Shown here: positions 39,101 to 50,926 of the stretch, piece by piece
How positions within the stretch are numbered: position 1 is the stretch's first letter
Layout of the letters: every line of letters begins with the position of its first letter
Made by a program: the position numbers and the translations under genes
Notes under the pieces: generated by a model
What the model was told of the DNA's origin: nothing
Database searches by the model: none
Seen by the model: only the letters and a program-made list of their open reading frames with translations
Assembly (NCBI GenBank): GCA_025345505.1
Contig: JANVCC010000120.1
Span: 8,003,961 to 8,067,960 of the forward strand
DNA: 64,000 nucleotides
Reading direction: 5' to 3'
Origin: Todiramphus chloris collaris
Taxonomy: Eukaryota > Chordata > Aves > Coraciiformes > Alcedinidae

Positions 39101-42100
39101 ATTAAGGCTACATTTCACTATGCTTCCAGAAACCAAATTCAGCAGTTTTCCTCTTGAGCGGTTCTGCTGAATCCAGAAGAGCCTCATATTCACATCTACC
39201 TGATGGACCAGGCTCAAAGATGAGTTACTTCATAATAGTATCCCACCACTTAAAATTTATGCTTATAGTATCTTGGCAGTTCAGTTTCTGTGTGAGGCAG
39301 TTGCCATGTAGTTTAATATGCAGAACAAATAAAATGAGCTTCTAAACTTATGACTTCATGAATAGCACAATAGCAGTTACAGGCATGGAAAAGCACCAAG
39401 CCAATTGTTCCATACCATTTGTAACCGAGTACTTTGGCAAAGTGTATGTGCTCATACTAAGTTCAGAAGCCTTCTGCTGTTACGCAGGTTACCACATGTA
39501 CACTGGGGATTTTCGGCAAAGCTTAATTTCTATTCATGTACCAGAAGCATTCTTTATTGCTTCTTCATAGCTAGTCTGAATACCCAAGGGAGTGTCTTGG
39601 GACATCCAGATGATCCTTTGGCATGAGGGCCACATTCTATGTCCTCATGGCACTAGGCAGGGTTGGGCTCTTTATTCACTGGAGTAGGTTATTACAGGTA
39701 GTCCTCCACCAACACAAGAAACAAACATAAGCAGAACAGGGCAACACATCTGACACATACAGCTACTCTCAATCACAACTGTTTGTTTGTTTGGGTTTTT
39801 TCCCCATGTTGTCCCCACACCTTCAACAGCCCCACAGACAGAACTTAAATGAGACAGGCTACTCCAGCCTTGCCTCTAGGGTGCTATTTTATTTGATGTA
39901 AAGCATACAGCATCAAATTTCTCTGTCACAAGTTCTGTAAGAAACGCAAAAACTACAGAAGCAGGGCAAAAGTCTCACAGGACACACGAAATAGACAGTT
40001 TAGCTCAAGGCCAAGTTCATGCTACGAAAAAAAGTCTCTTGTCAGTACAGCTGCATTAAACTACTAAGAATAATCAGTACGTCGGGCTTACAGAAAACTT
40101 CTGTGTCAATAGTTAAAGCCAGCCAAACTGTGTTATGTCAGTATTTAGAGAAACCCACACAAAGCACCCACCAGTACAATTCAGCAGTGGTAAAGGGCTT
40201 CTAATGCAGACAACCAGGACAGCAGAGTACACCAAAATGAGTGCCATTTGAATCTCCCAAGGGCACATCTAGCCAGCATTCCTTAGCAGAAGAACTTGGT
40301 TTACCATTCTGTGTATTTCACTTTAAGTTCTGTTAAATTAACACTTACTGATATAAAGATATTTAGCAGATTTTCCAGCGTTGGCAGTTGGGGAATGAGC
40401 TTCTGTACCACTTTACTGAAGGCTTCAAATATTGAATGGTCATAGATACTGGTCAAATAAAAGCTGAGACAAGGAGGGAGGGAAAAGGTAGAAAAAAAGA
40501 ACAAAGATTCAAGAGTATTGTAATAGAAATGTTGAAGCTATGCTTTCTAACATTCAGGCCTGATGAGTTAGCTGGAATGCCTTTATCACAAATGTACCTC
40601 ACCACCGCACCAAGAACCTAATTCCTGAGTGACTGAAGTGAAACAGACCTCCCCCATCCCTGCAAGATAGGAGCAAGAGCCACAGAGGAGCATTGAGCAT
40701 GCTTTCATAACACATTTAGCCTACAGAATGCTTATCATAAAAGTGTTGACACTTGACTAGATGCCTTCAAGTCTCCTTCCAGGCCTTCCACTTTCTTCAC
40801 ACTAACAGCAAGAGATACTGGCAATACTTAAAAGCTCCGTAAGAATTAAAACAGCAGTAAAACCAGAGAAAAGACAGCACATTTTAAAAGCGTCAGTAGA
40901 AGACACCTTCAAAGTGTGCCAAATATCAGGAATGAGACCAAGCTTTTAAAACCAATCACACTGAAAAGTCAGTGCTAGCCAGGACAAGAAGGTGGGCAGC
41001 TTCCACTCTCTTTCCCCTGCCCCTCCAGGCTACCTGTACAAATTTGGCCTGTTATGCTGCATGAAATTTGCACAAAAGGACCTTGACTTATCAGTAAGTT
41101 TATGAATAAATCTGTTGACTAGAATCCAATACAATACCCTGCCTTATTTCAGTCAGTCTAACAACTGAGGTATATTTTATAATCAGAGTTTGTGCCATAT
41201 TAAGAAACTAACAAGGCCTCGCTCTGGTCCATCCACTATTACATCTAAAAGCCATTAGTTTGCATGCGTATCAGGAACAGTAACATCACACATGCCAGAA
41301 TCTTTAACTCACCTAAGGTGAAGTTTTTCAAGCCCAGCATCCGTAAGGTCATCATTAGCCCTCTGATGAATATCCCTCTGAGTTTCTATTTTATGGTCAT
41401 CCGATAAGCCATCAACTTTATGAATAAAAACTTCAAAGTTCATTTCTGGGTTGACCTTATAGGCTTTTGAAACTGTAATGTGGAGTCGCGTTAAAGCTTC
41501 CATGTAGTCATCCTGTAAATCGGTTTTGGCAGGAATGAATGACAAGGCTTTATCTCCCAATAATTATTCCATTCTGCACAAGGACAAAATATTTCAGTGG
41601 AAAAATTTCACTTCTGTTACTAAACTGTAGTATGGGAGAAGGGAATACCTTGGAGTGTCAGAAATCCAAGTAGCTTAGATTCTGTTGTGTAAAATAAGTT
41701 GCATTAGATATACAAGGCTCAGCTACATACAGCTAGTCTTCAGAGCAAAAGGCAAGCTATGCTTTAACTCCAGGAAAAGGCAGCGGTGATCTCAAAGACA
41801 GTCTTAATAACCAAGTAATCTCCCACAGTGCAATTCCTAAACTCATTAGGAGCTATCAGATACCAGTACTTGAAACTGAGGTCAGAAATGTGCTGTTATT
41901 AAATGAACTCCTTAGCAGCCAACAGCAGAGGGAAGGTGTAATTCAGACCATTTAGCACAGTGAGTTCTCACTGTTGGTGTAGAAAAGAGTACTTGCCCCT
42001 TTCCACTGTCTCCCAGGAGCTTATGTTCCAGTCACTTCGCAAAACCAAAAATCACACATCAGAAGTTAGATTGCCAATGCATCCTTTCATACATAACAGG

Positions 42101-45100
42101 TGTTTTATAAACTTATCTAAAAATATAAATTATTAGCTTCTCAATCACACCTCTTGCACACAAAGGAAGAAGAAAAGTTCCCTGTGATTCTAAGTGATTT
42201 GTATTTACCTGGGCATCAATAACATATATTAGAGCACCCGTTCCTCTGAAGATCATCTCATAATCAAATGTTGGATCAAAAAAGTCCATCTGTCCAGGAA
42301 AATCCCATATTTGGAAATTCACAAAAGAACTGTTGGAAATATCATCTTTGTAGATCTTGTTAGTACTTTCCAAGAACAGCGTCTCATTGGGAGACATTTT
42401 GTGAAACACCACCTGTTAAAAGATCACAAAATAACAATCTCGACTTTATCAGAAGACATTGGTAAAAGTTCTGTGACTTGAATCTTACAAACAGGTTTAT
42501 CCATCCTAAAGTATACAGGTTCCTTTTGGTAAATAGACAACTTCCTGCATCAGCTAAGGAAATAATCTAGCCTCAACCAGAACCAAGCATCCAAATGCAA
42601 TTAAGCTTTTTTTCACAAGTCTAAGTAGCACGACTGCCTGACGACACAGACATCCCAGTTACTCCTTCTTCCTTGCAAGTCTAACGCAATAATTTCAAAT
42701 TCTGCTATATTAGCGAATTTGGATCTGATATAAAGCCATCATCTTGATCAAGCAACGACAAGCTTTTATGAACTGTTCCTTTCCAGTCTTAGAAATTCCT
42801 AAAGTGCTTTGCTTTTATTCTGGTGTCAAGTGCTACAACGCAATATAGTCGCATTGTTCCTAAACTACTGTAAAAGTGTCAAAAAATAACATCTGTTTTA
42901 GAGACCTGAATAGGTTGGTAGTTTGCCATCTATTAACAACTGAATTATGTTTGCTGACCCTCTCCTTTCAAGTACCCTAAAGAAACAATGAAAGTTGTTT
43001 AACTAGTTGTTAAATGGTTTAGCTGCAGTGATAAAAAAACATATCATCACTAATACTCAAAAAGCCCGCTTAGATTTTAGCGCTTCCCTGAACAAATAGA
43101 ACTAGCACCTAAGATAGCAGCAAAGAAGTCTGTAGCAAAAGCAGTCTGTTTCAACAGTGAACATTGCACTATAACAATTCAACCATATATTACAAAAGTT
43201 ACTACAAACATAAGGTAGTCAAATGCAAGGACTGCAAAAAGAAAGATGTTTCCTATATAGCACTTGGCTAATACAACAATCTCTGTCAAACAACTCCACA
43301 CCCAGCATAGTTAATGAATTTTTTTAGTGGGATTCAAAGTAGCCTACATTTTTAAGACCAAGGGAAGAAAAATTTAGTTCCTCAAGGCAAATGACTGAGG
43401 CAGCCAGGATCTAAACGAGGTTTTAAGTAATGGGACATCTGTATGTCCTACTGCTTAAAAACTAAGAACAGCTCTAGATATATAGCTACTGTATTGCAAA
43501 GACTAGAAATTCCTCGGGGTTTGCAACACAGTTTTTAAGTATTCTGAAGTTAAGGTTCCTTCTTTTAAACTCGGTGTCTCCCACAGGAAGTAGGACAGAA
43601 TTAGTGAATCCAGTTTAAAGCAGATGAGTCTCTGAAAAGCAACGCCATCACATCCCTTTCCCCTGCTTCCCAAAGCAGCACATTTCATCTGATTGATATT
43701 CTTCATCTGGTTTTTACACTAATAGGGGAACAAATACGTGGTTTTGACCAAATTCCATTTGTATCGCCTCGCAATAGAAACCTCCACTGTTACTTGCTTT
43801 ACACAGCTTCAATAAAGCAAATAAAAAAGCTGCAGAAGCATCTGATCAGAAGCACATGACTAACACTGAGGCCCAGCAATTTTGACTAAGCTTAGTTATA
43901 CGCAGGCAGAGCAGACAAAGCTACTAAAATTCCAAGAATCTTCTGACTTTCCTCACCATGGCATTTATCATTCCCAAGCATTCCTTTTACACCTTCAATA
44001 GCCAATGGTCTCATTGACTTCCCGCTCTTACTATATTTTAAGAACTTTTCACTATCAGTTGAGCACACAGCTGTGTACTCTTTCAGAATTTTTTTCATCC
44101 CTCTGAATTTCTGACTCACATCTGACCTGCCACGATCTCTAAACTCTGAGGAATTTTTTTTATTTTTTTTTTTTAATTTCCTCATGTGTCAATCTTTTCT
44201 CTGCAATGACTTCTCTACAGTGGCACTTGGTTTTATTTTCAAATTGCAGCAGTTCAGCTGCAATTTGAAACTGATGCAGTATTTCTGAACTGCCTCTGTG
44301 TTTATGGACAGCACTTTTCTTCAGGGTGTTTGTTTGGTTTTTAAAAAAGTCACAATTTCTGCCTCGATTTTCAAGTAGCTACCTTCCTTGGATCTGTAGA
44401 CTGAATTTGTCCAACATGTTCATTCCTACTACCTTAATCTTTGAATAGATTCCCCAGGGAAGCACGTGTGTGGCTTTTTTGTGGTGTGGGGTTTTTTTTG
44501 TTTGTTTTTGTTTTGGTTGGTCCTTTTTTTTGTTTTGTGGGTTTTTTTGATTGCTTGGTTGGTTGGGGGTTTTTTTGTGGTTTTGTTTTGTTTTCCCCAA
44601 AAATCAGATATCAGCCATATTCAGAATTTCACTTCCAGCTATTGGCCTGATCAATACAAACAAAAATTTCCCAGATCACCAAACAACAATCCTATACGTC
44701 AAGTGACAAGCATGACTTCCACCACATCCTTACTACAAGAGCTTATGATCAAATATAACCTGCCAGGGCAAGAAACCTTATCAGGTACATTGTAACAACA
44801 CCTAGCAACTGCAAGAAGAACATCTAACACAGGAACTAAGAGTTTCTGAGAAAGTAACAGATCTAGGATAGCTTCCTTTTTTTTGAGGCTTTGTCTGGAA
44901 ACATGAATAACTGGTTTATTCCTGAAAAATTTACATCTTCTTCCTCAGAAAGGAAACAACAACCCAAGAGAGAACTTTTCCAAGAATCTTTACAGGGCAA
45001 GTAACCCAAAGGGAAGAACCTTTCACTGAGAGTTGTTTCAAGCCACCATGAAGCATGCCTCAGTGAAGTCTCCACAGGCAAAGCAGGCAATTTGCCCCTC

Positions 45101-48100
45101 ATAAATAACCAGTATCCCCACTGCAGCACAGGATCATTCTGCACATAAAAATAGGCACCTTTACCTATAAGTCCAAATGCAGAATGGGTTTTCAAACTCC
45201 TTTTTTTTTTTTTTTTTTCAGTCATAGTAAACCCCTTTTTTTCTTGAGGTAATATTAGACTATTTCTATTGCCCTGATGTCCAGAAAGGAATTTGCACAG
45301 GCAGATGGAAGTAGGTCCCTGAAAAGAGAGAGAAAAGGTACGGTATTGCAAGATGGTGTGTAGAATCTACTAACTGGAAGTGAACAGATGCTTCACAGGT
45401 AACAATGAAAAGTAACTTCCAAAGGATTCCCTAATAGCCATAAGACATACAACTGTTTTGTGATTTTCATGCTTTCCAGAATCTTTAATTCTGCAGATTA
45501 CTGAAAGTGCTATAACAAATGAGATGGTCTCAAGAAGCAGCAGCTGTCTTTTTTACCAGAAGGGAGATATGGAGTGGGGTGGGGAAGGGGAGGGGTGACA
45601 AAGATGGATAGAAAGTAAGGAAGCAAAAGACAGACAAGACAGGCAAAGTTTTAAAAGAATTCACTATCTGTTAGGAGCACTACATTACATCTTGCCTAAA
45701 GATTTTCTAAGTGTTAGAGCTTGCTACGGAAGTGCAACAGACAGCTGGTTCCAACTCCCTACTCCCCCAATTTAATTTATTTAACCCCTTAGAAGAAAAA
45801 TGGACATAAATGAATGGTCTACAGCAGCTCCAAACAAGATGCTGATTTAGGTTCTGCCACAAGCACAAATTCCTCCCCTAATAATATATTTATGCTAATC
45901 TTATGAATGCAGAACAGCAAGTCTGGTGACCATGACAAAAAAACCCCAAACAAACCACAAAAAAACCAACAAAACAACACCAAAGCACAAGTCCTCCCCC
46001 CACCCACCCAACCCCCCCCAAATCAGGTACTCTGTCTGAACTCATTCCGGGTTCCTATTACATAAGGACAGTACAGTAAGTCCAGTTACCCAAGTCATAA
46101 GTCTGCACAAAAATTTGTTTTATAAGCTGAAGCCATTGTCACATTCCCAAAACCTTCTAACCACAATTTGCTACTGAACATTCACAGGTTATACCAGTAT
46201 GGAAAATCTGTTTGTCCAAAAGAGAAAGAGTTCCTCCACAGCATTTTTTTTTTTTTTTTTTTTTTTTTGAGAGGCTTACAGTTAATATTGATCTCAGTAG
46301 AAGACTGGAATAGTTTAATAATCCATGTTTTTCACACAAACATAGATTCTCACAAGGCCAATACTTTTCCTGATACAGTGTTTATTGTGCATACCTCTAC
46401 TCTCTGGTAAGGCGATCAACAATTAGTGCCTGGACAGAAGGGTCAGTCTGGTTATGACCATTTTTGGTCTAGACAGATCTAAGAGTAGGGATGCTGTTGA
46501 AAAGAAACTTCATACTTGCAAGAGTGTCTCAAGTTATTGCCACAGTTAGTTCACTCAGGCAGCAGCACAATGAGTTCTTAAGTAACAAAATCACAACTTT
46601 AATTCCCAAGCCAGATCGGCAACTAGTTGACAAAATATAGATTCTACATCCTCTTATTGCATACCCAACACCACACTGTTCCTTTCTTGTACAACTATTG
46701 AATGGGTTCTCAGAGAATTGATGCTAACAACCTTGGTTGTTAAAAAAAAAAAAAAAAGAGTTGAAAAGTTACATCTATAAAGTGACTTGTGAAATCTTAA
46801 AATCTAGCTGCAATTTGGAATTGTTGCTTCCCTCTAGCTTTTAAGGCTCACTTTTTACATCTGTGGATCATACAGTAAGATCTTTAATGATAGTCTACAA
46901 TGAGTGCTGTTCACATGACTAAAGACTGAGAAAAAGACTTTCAGTGCAATCACTGTATTTGCTCCATATATGCACGGAAGCCTTAGGCCTAAATAATGGG
47001 GAATAACTGGGAAGACTGAAAAGCAATGACAGACCACTCTGCCACTGTATTTCAGAACAGCACAACTGAAAAAATATCTTACTAACAGATACGGTACCTT
47101 TTGCAAACCTTGTCTAAAGAAAGACAAGCCTACAGCAAAAGATAGGAGTCTTCAGACTACAGTTCAGAACCCACTGCTCTAGTGCAGTCTAAGGATTACC
47201 AAGCAGTCTGCATAAGATGGTTGAAAGTGGCAGATTCATACCTGCTATATATAAAAGGGCTTTTTCACATAAAACCTTTACAGAAATCTCTTAAAGATGC
47301 CGCACTTGAAGAAACTTCGAGGCCCCTAAGTCTAGAGATTGAGAATCATCACATTTCACTTGTAACACCTTCCTATAAAAAGATCAACTAAACACTTCAT
47401 AAAAGGGACTGCAAATACAGAACTTTCACTGAGGAACACGGATCATTAATAGCACTACAGCTCTCTTGAGCCACGTGACAAATGAAAATAGCTAGTTTTA
47501 CCTTAATTTCATTAAGAAACACTAGTACCTTGAAAAAGATACCAACAAACCTAAGTCATCAAAACTGTTTTATTTCCTCTTCAACCATCAACTTCCGTTT
47601 GCTCAGTCTAAGTGTACTAAAGGAAACCAGAGGCAGCCTCTCGGCTCATACAAAAGCAGAAGTCTCTCTCAAAGAATCAAAAGGCAGGACAGCTCGAGTC
47701 TTCTGACCGGAAGCACTAGCTAAACACCACACACCTGTATGCCTCACGGTGCTTTTACATCCGTAAGAAAACACCTCGTAGTAAACTTCGTAAGAGTATC
47801 TTCGTTTTTTATTTTTAAAGCGTCAAAGTGAAGAACTACAAAGCCTACAACCTATGCTACACAACCTTCCTCTCTAGGGGCAGATGATCGGAGCCCATCC
47901 TGGGAAGTAAACGTCATGAAGCAGGAGCCTCCCCTCGCTCTCACTTCGCAACACGCGCCCACATCAAAACGCAGATATTGCCTGAACAGCAGCACGGAAA
48001 GGAGAAGAGCTCGGCGCCGGAGAGGCAGCGCGGCAGGCGAGGGCGGGGAGCCGCCGGCTGCCCCTCACCTTCTGGATAGAGGACTTCCCGCTGCGCCGCA

Positions 48101-48326
48101 GCCCCATGAGCAGGATCCGCGGCTTGGAGTCCGCCCCGCCCGCGCCGCCGCCGGGCCCGCCCGCACCGCCGCCGGGCCCGCCGGGCCCCGGGCCTCCCTC
48201 CAGCTCCGCCTCCTCCTCCTCCTCCCCGTAGCCGAAGTCCTTGGGGAACGAGTCCGCAGCCCCGAAGCTACCCCCCACCAACGCCGGCTCCTCAGCCGCG
48301 CCCGCCGCGCCGAACTGCAGCGCCAT
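35974..48326 (-). CDS. RRAGC: Ras-related GTP-binding protein C (RagC), 7 coding exons
   Basis: Coding exons in transcript order are 48326-48069, 42412-42209, 41512-41313, 40463-40349, 38826-38684, 37332-37184 and 36125-35974. All junctions are GT-AG. They sum to 1221 nt (406 residues plus TAG), close to the roughly 400 residues of human RagC. RagC pairs with RagA or RagB on the lysosome, is anchored by Ragulator and recruits mTORC1 when amino acids are present. Visible motifs are the P-loop GLRRSGKS (residues 75-82), the G3-type WDFPGQ (122-127) and HKVD (185-188); the C-terminal half is the roadblock-type dimerisation domain. The N-terminus carries the RagC-type [11 protein letters not shown] followed by an acidic and glycine-rich stretch, which favours RRAGC over RRAGD. 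The start was chosen because MALQFG resembles the mammalian MSLQYG; an in-frame ATG 18 codons upstream (48380) cannot be excluded. Confidence 0.97.
37184..37332 (-). CDS. RRAGC: RRAGC coding exon 6
   Basis: This 149-nt exon runs from [14 protein letters not shown] to SFERK and one base of the next glycine codon. The donor context GTAAGGACTTAC is self-complementary at its ends. A run of ten C (sense strand) begins a few bases further into the intron. Confidence 0.96.
38684..38826 (-). CDS. RRAGC: RRAGC coding exon 5
   Basis: This 143-nt exon runs from [15 protein letters not shown] to SCIYG, with the final glycine codon split 2+1. It is part of the roadblock-like C-terminal domain. The acceptor is TCTGAAG and the donor GTAAGT. 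Confidence 0.97.
40349..40463 (-). CDS. RRAGC: RRAGC coding exon 4
   Basis: This 115-nt exon begins by completing the serine of [11 protein letters not shown] and ends LLNIFIS at a GTAAGT donor. The acceptor is TTGTCTCAG after a C/T-rich tract. It marks the passage from the GTPase domain to the C-terminal domain. Confidence 0.97.
41313..41512 (-). CDS. RRAGC: RRAGC coding exon 3
   Basis: This 200-nt exon begins [10 protein letters not shown] and ends EKLHL plus two bases of a serine codon. It contains HKVDG, the guanine-specificity motif. The acceptor is TTTACAG and the donor GTGAGT. Confidence 0.97.
42209..42412 (-). CDS. RRAGC: RRAGC coding exon 2 (residues 87-154)
   Basis: This 204-nt phase-0 exon begins [10 protein letters not shown] and ends YVIDAQ. 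It covers switch I and the G3 motif WDFPGQ. The acceptor is TTAACAG and the donor GTAAAT. Confidence 0.97.
44237..44270. repeat. Perfect 14-bp inverted repeat with 6-nt loop
   Basis: TTTCAAATTGCAGC (44237-44250), loop AGTTCA, GCTGCAATTTGAAA (44257-44270). It lies deep in RRAGC intron 1. Confidence 0.9.
44471..44596. repeat. G/T-rich low-complexity tract in RRAGC intron 1
   Basis: The complement of the A/C tracts: runs of T with GG and GTTT units. In the RRAGC transcript it would read as A/C-rich. Confidence 0.8.
45933..46020. repeat. A/C-rich tract in RRAGC intron 1
   Basis: AAACCCC and ACAA units, finishing in C-rich CCCACCCACCCAACCCCCCC-like sequence. Confidence 0.8.
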
Positions 48327-48620
48327 GTCTGCCCGAGCCTGCCGCCCTCCAACCACCAGCGCGCGGCCCAGGGCCTGCACCTCGTCCAGCCCAGCCCGAC
48401 GGCGCAGGGCCCGCCCCGGATTGGCCCGCAGCGGGCTGCGCCGCGCCGATTGGCTCCGGAAAACTGCGAGGTAGGACGGCTCCGGTCAGACGACCGGAGT
48501 CACCTGACGGCACTACTGCACGTGAGCACGAGGGGCGGGGCGAGCTGCGGCGGAGGCGTGCGGGCCCCGCCCCGGTCGGCACGCTGCCCTTGGCGCGTAG
48601 AAACAAACGCAGACTCGGAG
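47950..48620 (-). promoter_or_regulatory. RRAGC: RRAGC CpG-island promoter
   Basis: A CpG-dense block spans coding exon 1 and its upstream flank. Reading in the gene's direction, it contains two CCAAT boxes (plus-strand ATTGG at 48420-48424 and 48449-48453), an ETS-type CCGGAA (48456-48461), a CACGTG E-box (48519-48524) and a GC box near 48533. No TATA box is apparent. This is the usual layout of a housekeeping promoter. The transcription start is probably between the ATG and about 48420 (inference). Confidence 0.75.
48069..48326 (-). CDS. RRAGC: RRAGC coding exon 1 (residues 1-86)
   Basis: The exon encodes the low-complexity N-terminus and the P-loop, and ends in phase 0 after SSIQK at a GTGAGG donor. 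It lies in a CpG island. Residues 51-64 are PGGGAGG repeated twice, encoded by a 21-bp tandem duplication. Confidence 0.95.
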
Positions 48621-49758
48621 GACCTTTCCCTAGAGAGGCAATCGCCCTCTCTAAGCCAACGTCATCTACGATACAAGGTTGTTCATGTGCATTAGCCATC
48701 GCTTTCCTCCTGGCGGCAGTTGCAGAGGTAGGCAGCTCAAATGAAGTTTTAATAAATCTTTTTTATTTCATTACAATCCTAATCTCAGGCTCACCAGACC
48801 ACACTGTTATCCGAAGGAAGTGAACACAGCTATGAACAGCACAACCCCTGTATTACTGCCCTCACACAGGGTGTCTCAGGCAAGGAGTCCTTCATGCCCT
48901 GTGACAACCTGGACTGAACACCTTACCTGACTGCTGCTGCTTTGTCAGGACATCCCAAAGTGTTTTTTACCTTCATCTTCCTCCAGTCACAATACTCGCA
49001 GCACACATTCATCTGTATGATGCATTTCCTACAGCATTATCATCTCTCTAGTTCCACCTGTGGCAATTTAACACTGGGTATATATTCTACCTTACAAGTG
49101 ACTTTGTGTTCTCCTTTGTTGCAGAGGCAAGCAACCATTATAGTTATTAGCCCTTGACTTCAGTTCATACAGAGCCTTTAGCAATAGTTCTGATCCATCC
49201 TACCACAGCTGCAAGACCAGCTGCAAAACCTACCCTAGAAACAAAGAAGCCAGTAAATCTAATATGCAAGTCAGCTACTGCTCTCCCCCACCCCCCCACC
49301 TTTGTTTTTCCTGTCATCTGCTGCCTTTAAAGTACTTAAGTTTTAGGACAGGAGACAAAGCCCTTTTTTTTTTTTGGGGGGGGGGGGGGGGGAGCAAAGG
49401 CCAACTTTGAATTTTAGAACGATCAGGGACTCAGGAAACTGTCCGTAGAACAGAGGCAAAATTAGAAATCACAAGTCACAAACATCCTCCTCTTGGATTT
49501 TCTGCTCTGCCTAGATTTCCTTTTCCTCAACAGAAGAATCAGAAAGCAGAAGTCTGCATTGCACTCTTACATGCACAATTACATAGGACATTCATTACAA
49601 GAAAGAACTTTTCATTCTGTTCAGAACTGTCCAGGTAGTATTTGGATAAACTCTAAGGCCCCATTGCTGAAACAGGATCAGAGACATGAACTGCGTGGAA
49701 ATAGGTACAAGTCACGCATATTGAAGTTTCAGTTCAGTACATAGTGCATCTAGAACAC
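48621..49758. other. Upstream flank of RRAGC
   Basis: Non-coding. It contains a T12-G17 homopolymer junction (49364-49392) that is likely to be unstable and hard to sequence. Confidence 0.5.
49364..49392. repeat. T12-G17 homopolymer junction
   Basis: Twelve T run directly into seventeen G. The G length may be unreliable. Confidence 0.9.
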
Positions 49759-50350
49759 TGCTATGGTAGAAAATGCTGAGTAATGCAGCTTTTGCAAACT
49801 GTAGAATAATTTTTTTTTTTTAACATTAACTTGAGCTGCCTCATCAGGAATCATTTACTACAGACTAGAAGAAGCCTTAAGTGCTCTTATGGAAAACTGA
49901 GGCCTAAAGCTAAGTCTTACAGTAAAAGAAAGATAAAGGACAGAAGTGCACAATTGCCAATCAAGATATGTTAATAGATAAAGGGGCAACAGTTAAGGGC
50001 TATTTAAGATGAATGGTAGTAACTTGGAAAGATACTGCATTTTGCTCAGTAAATTCAGGAATATTATTTTCTCCAAGTGAAAGCAGGAACCGCCAGACAT
50101 GAAATTACAAACTATTATGTACTGTTATGAAGAAGACGTCTTGGTTAAGCCTGTAACCCTGGAAGTACCGAATTCATAGGGAAACAAGGGAGGGACTTCT
50201 GCAGACAGGAATAAGGTATAAAAAAGCTGAAAGCTCTGACCACATGGGTGCCTACTGTGATAGGACACCCCCTCTTGCAAGAACGTATAATGAATTGCTG
50301 CTTCACTAGTATGTTTACTCCGAGTCCTCAGGACCTTTGCATTTCTAACA
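49759..50350 (+). mobile_element. Solo LTR (copy 2), inverted relative to copy 1
   Basis: Homologous to 5954-6522 in opposite orientation. Shared blocks include AGATACTGCATTTTGCTCAG and CGAATTCATAGGGAAA. It has a TATAAAAAA box (50217-50225), while its polyadenylation hexamer has decayed to AATGAA (50289-50294). It ends TTTCTAACA. It sits between the RRAGC promoter and the MYCBP 3' end, antisense to both. Confidence 0.78.
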
Positions 50351-50836
50351 CTATGTCCAAGACTTCGCTACAGTTTTACACTTGTGTCCATTGGAGTAGA
50401 CAGTTAACCTGTAAGCATCAGTAGAAGCCTAATCTCACTGCTGAGTACCAACCTAGAACATACCTTGGAGGTCCTGCTTTAGTTCACAGTTGATCCATCT
50501 GTGTCACATCACCCCCCTCCAGTTAAAAGAAAAATCAAGAGAGAGATGAGCAGCTTAACAGGACCAATGACCATTATGTGAGATTTGCACAAGTTGGCAG
50601 GCACAGTTATCTACAAGTTAACCATAAACACAGGAAGCAAGAAATTTGGACAGTATGCTTAAATTCATCAGTTGCTGCTGCAGCTGCCCAAAAATAGCTG
50701 TACATTCATGATACTGCATTTTTTCTTTAAGATGAGTAGGTAACAAAGTAGACATGCAGAGTTCACATACACACCAAAAAAACCCAAACAAAACAAAAAA
50801 TAACACAAAAAAAAGACTGCAATTCTCAGGAAGCCC

Positions 50837-50842
50837 TTTATT
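50837..50842 (-). terminator. MYCBP: MYCBP polyadenylation signal
   Basis: AATAAA on the sense strand, 40 nt after the stop codon, followed by GGGCTTCCTGAG. If used, the 3' UTR is only about 60-70 nt. Confidence 0.6.
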
Positions 50843-50881
50843 AAGTCAAGGCATTAAAGGAGAGAAATTACTGCACTACTG

Positions 50882-50926
50882 TTATTCACCATGCTTCTCA
50901 TCTTGAGGTGGTTCATACTGAGCCAG
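50882..50926 (-). CDS. MYCBP: MYCBP coding exon 5 with stop
   Basis: A 45-nt coding segment, LAQYEPPQDEKHGE then TAA. The acceptor is ATCCACAG. The end of the protein is the least conserved part of the family. Confidence 0.95.
   Translation of the reverse strand: MAQYEPPQDEKHGE

Noticed and set aside
44863..45351. 162-codon open frame on the minus strand inside RRAGC intron 1
   Set aside because: It crosses a poly-A tract coding for lysines, has no domain, and no splice sites join it to RRAGC.
47916..48695. 259-codon plus-strand open frame across the RRAGC promoter and exon 1
   Set aside because: It is antisense to RRAGC exon 1 in CpG-island DNA, where stop codons are rare. The product is Arg/Pro/Ala-rich with no domain.
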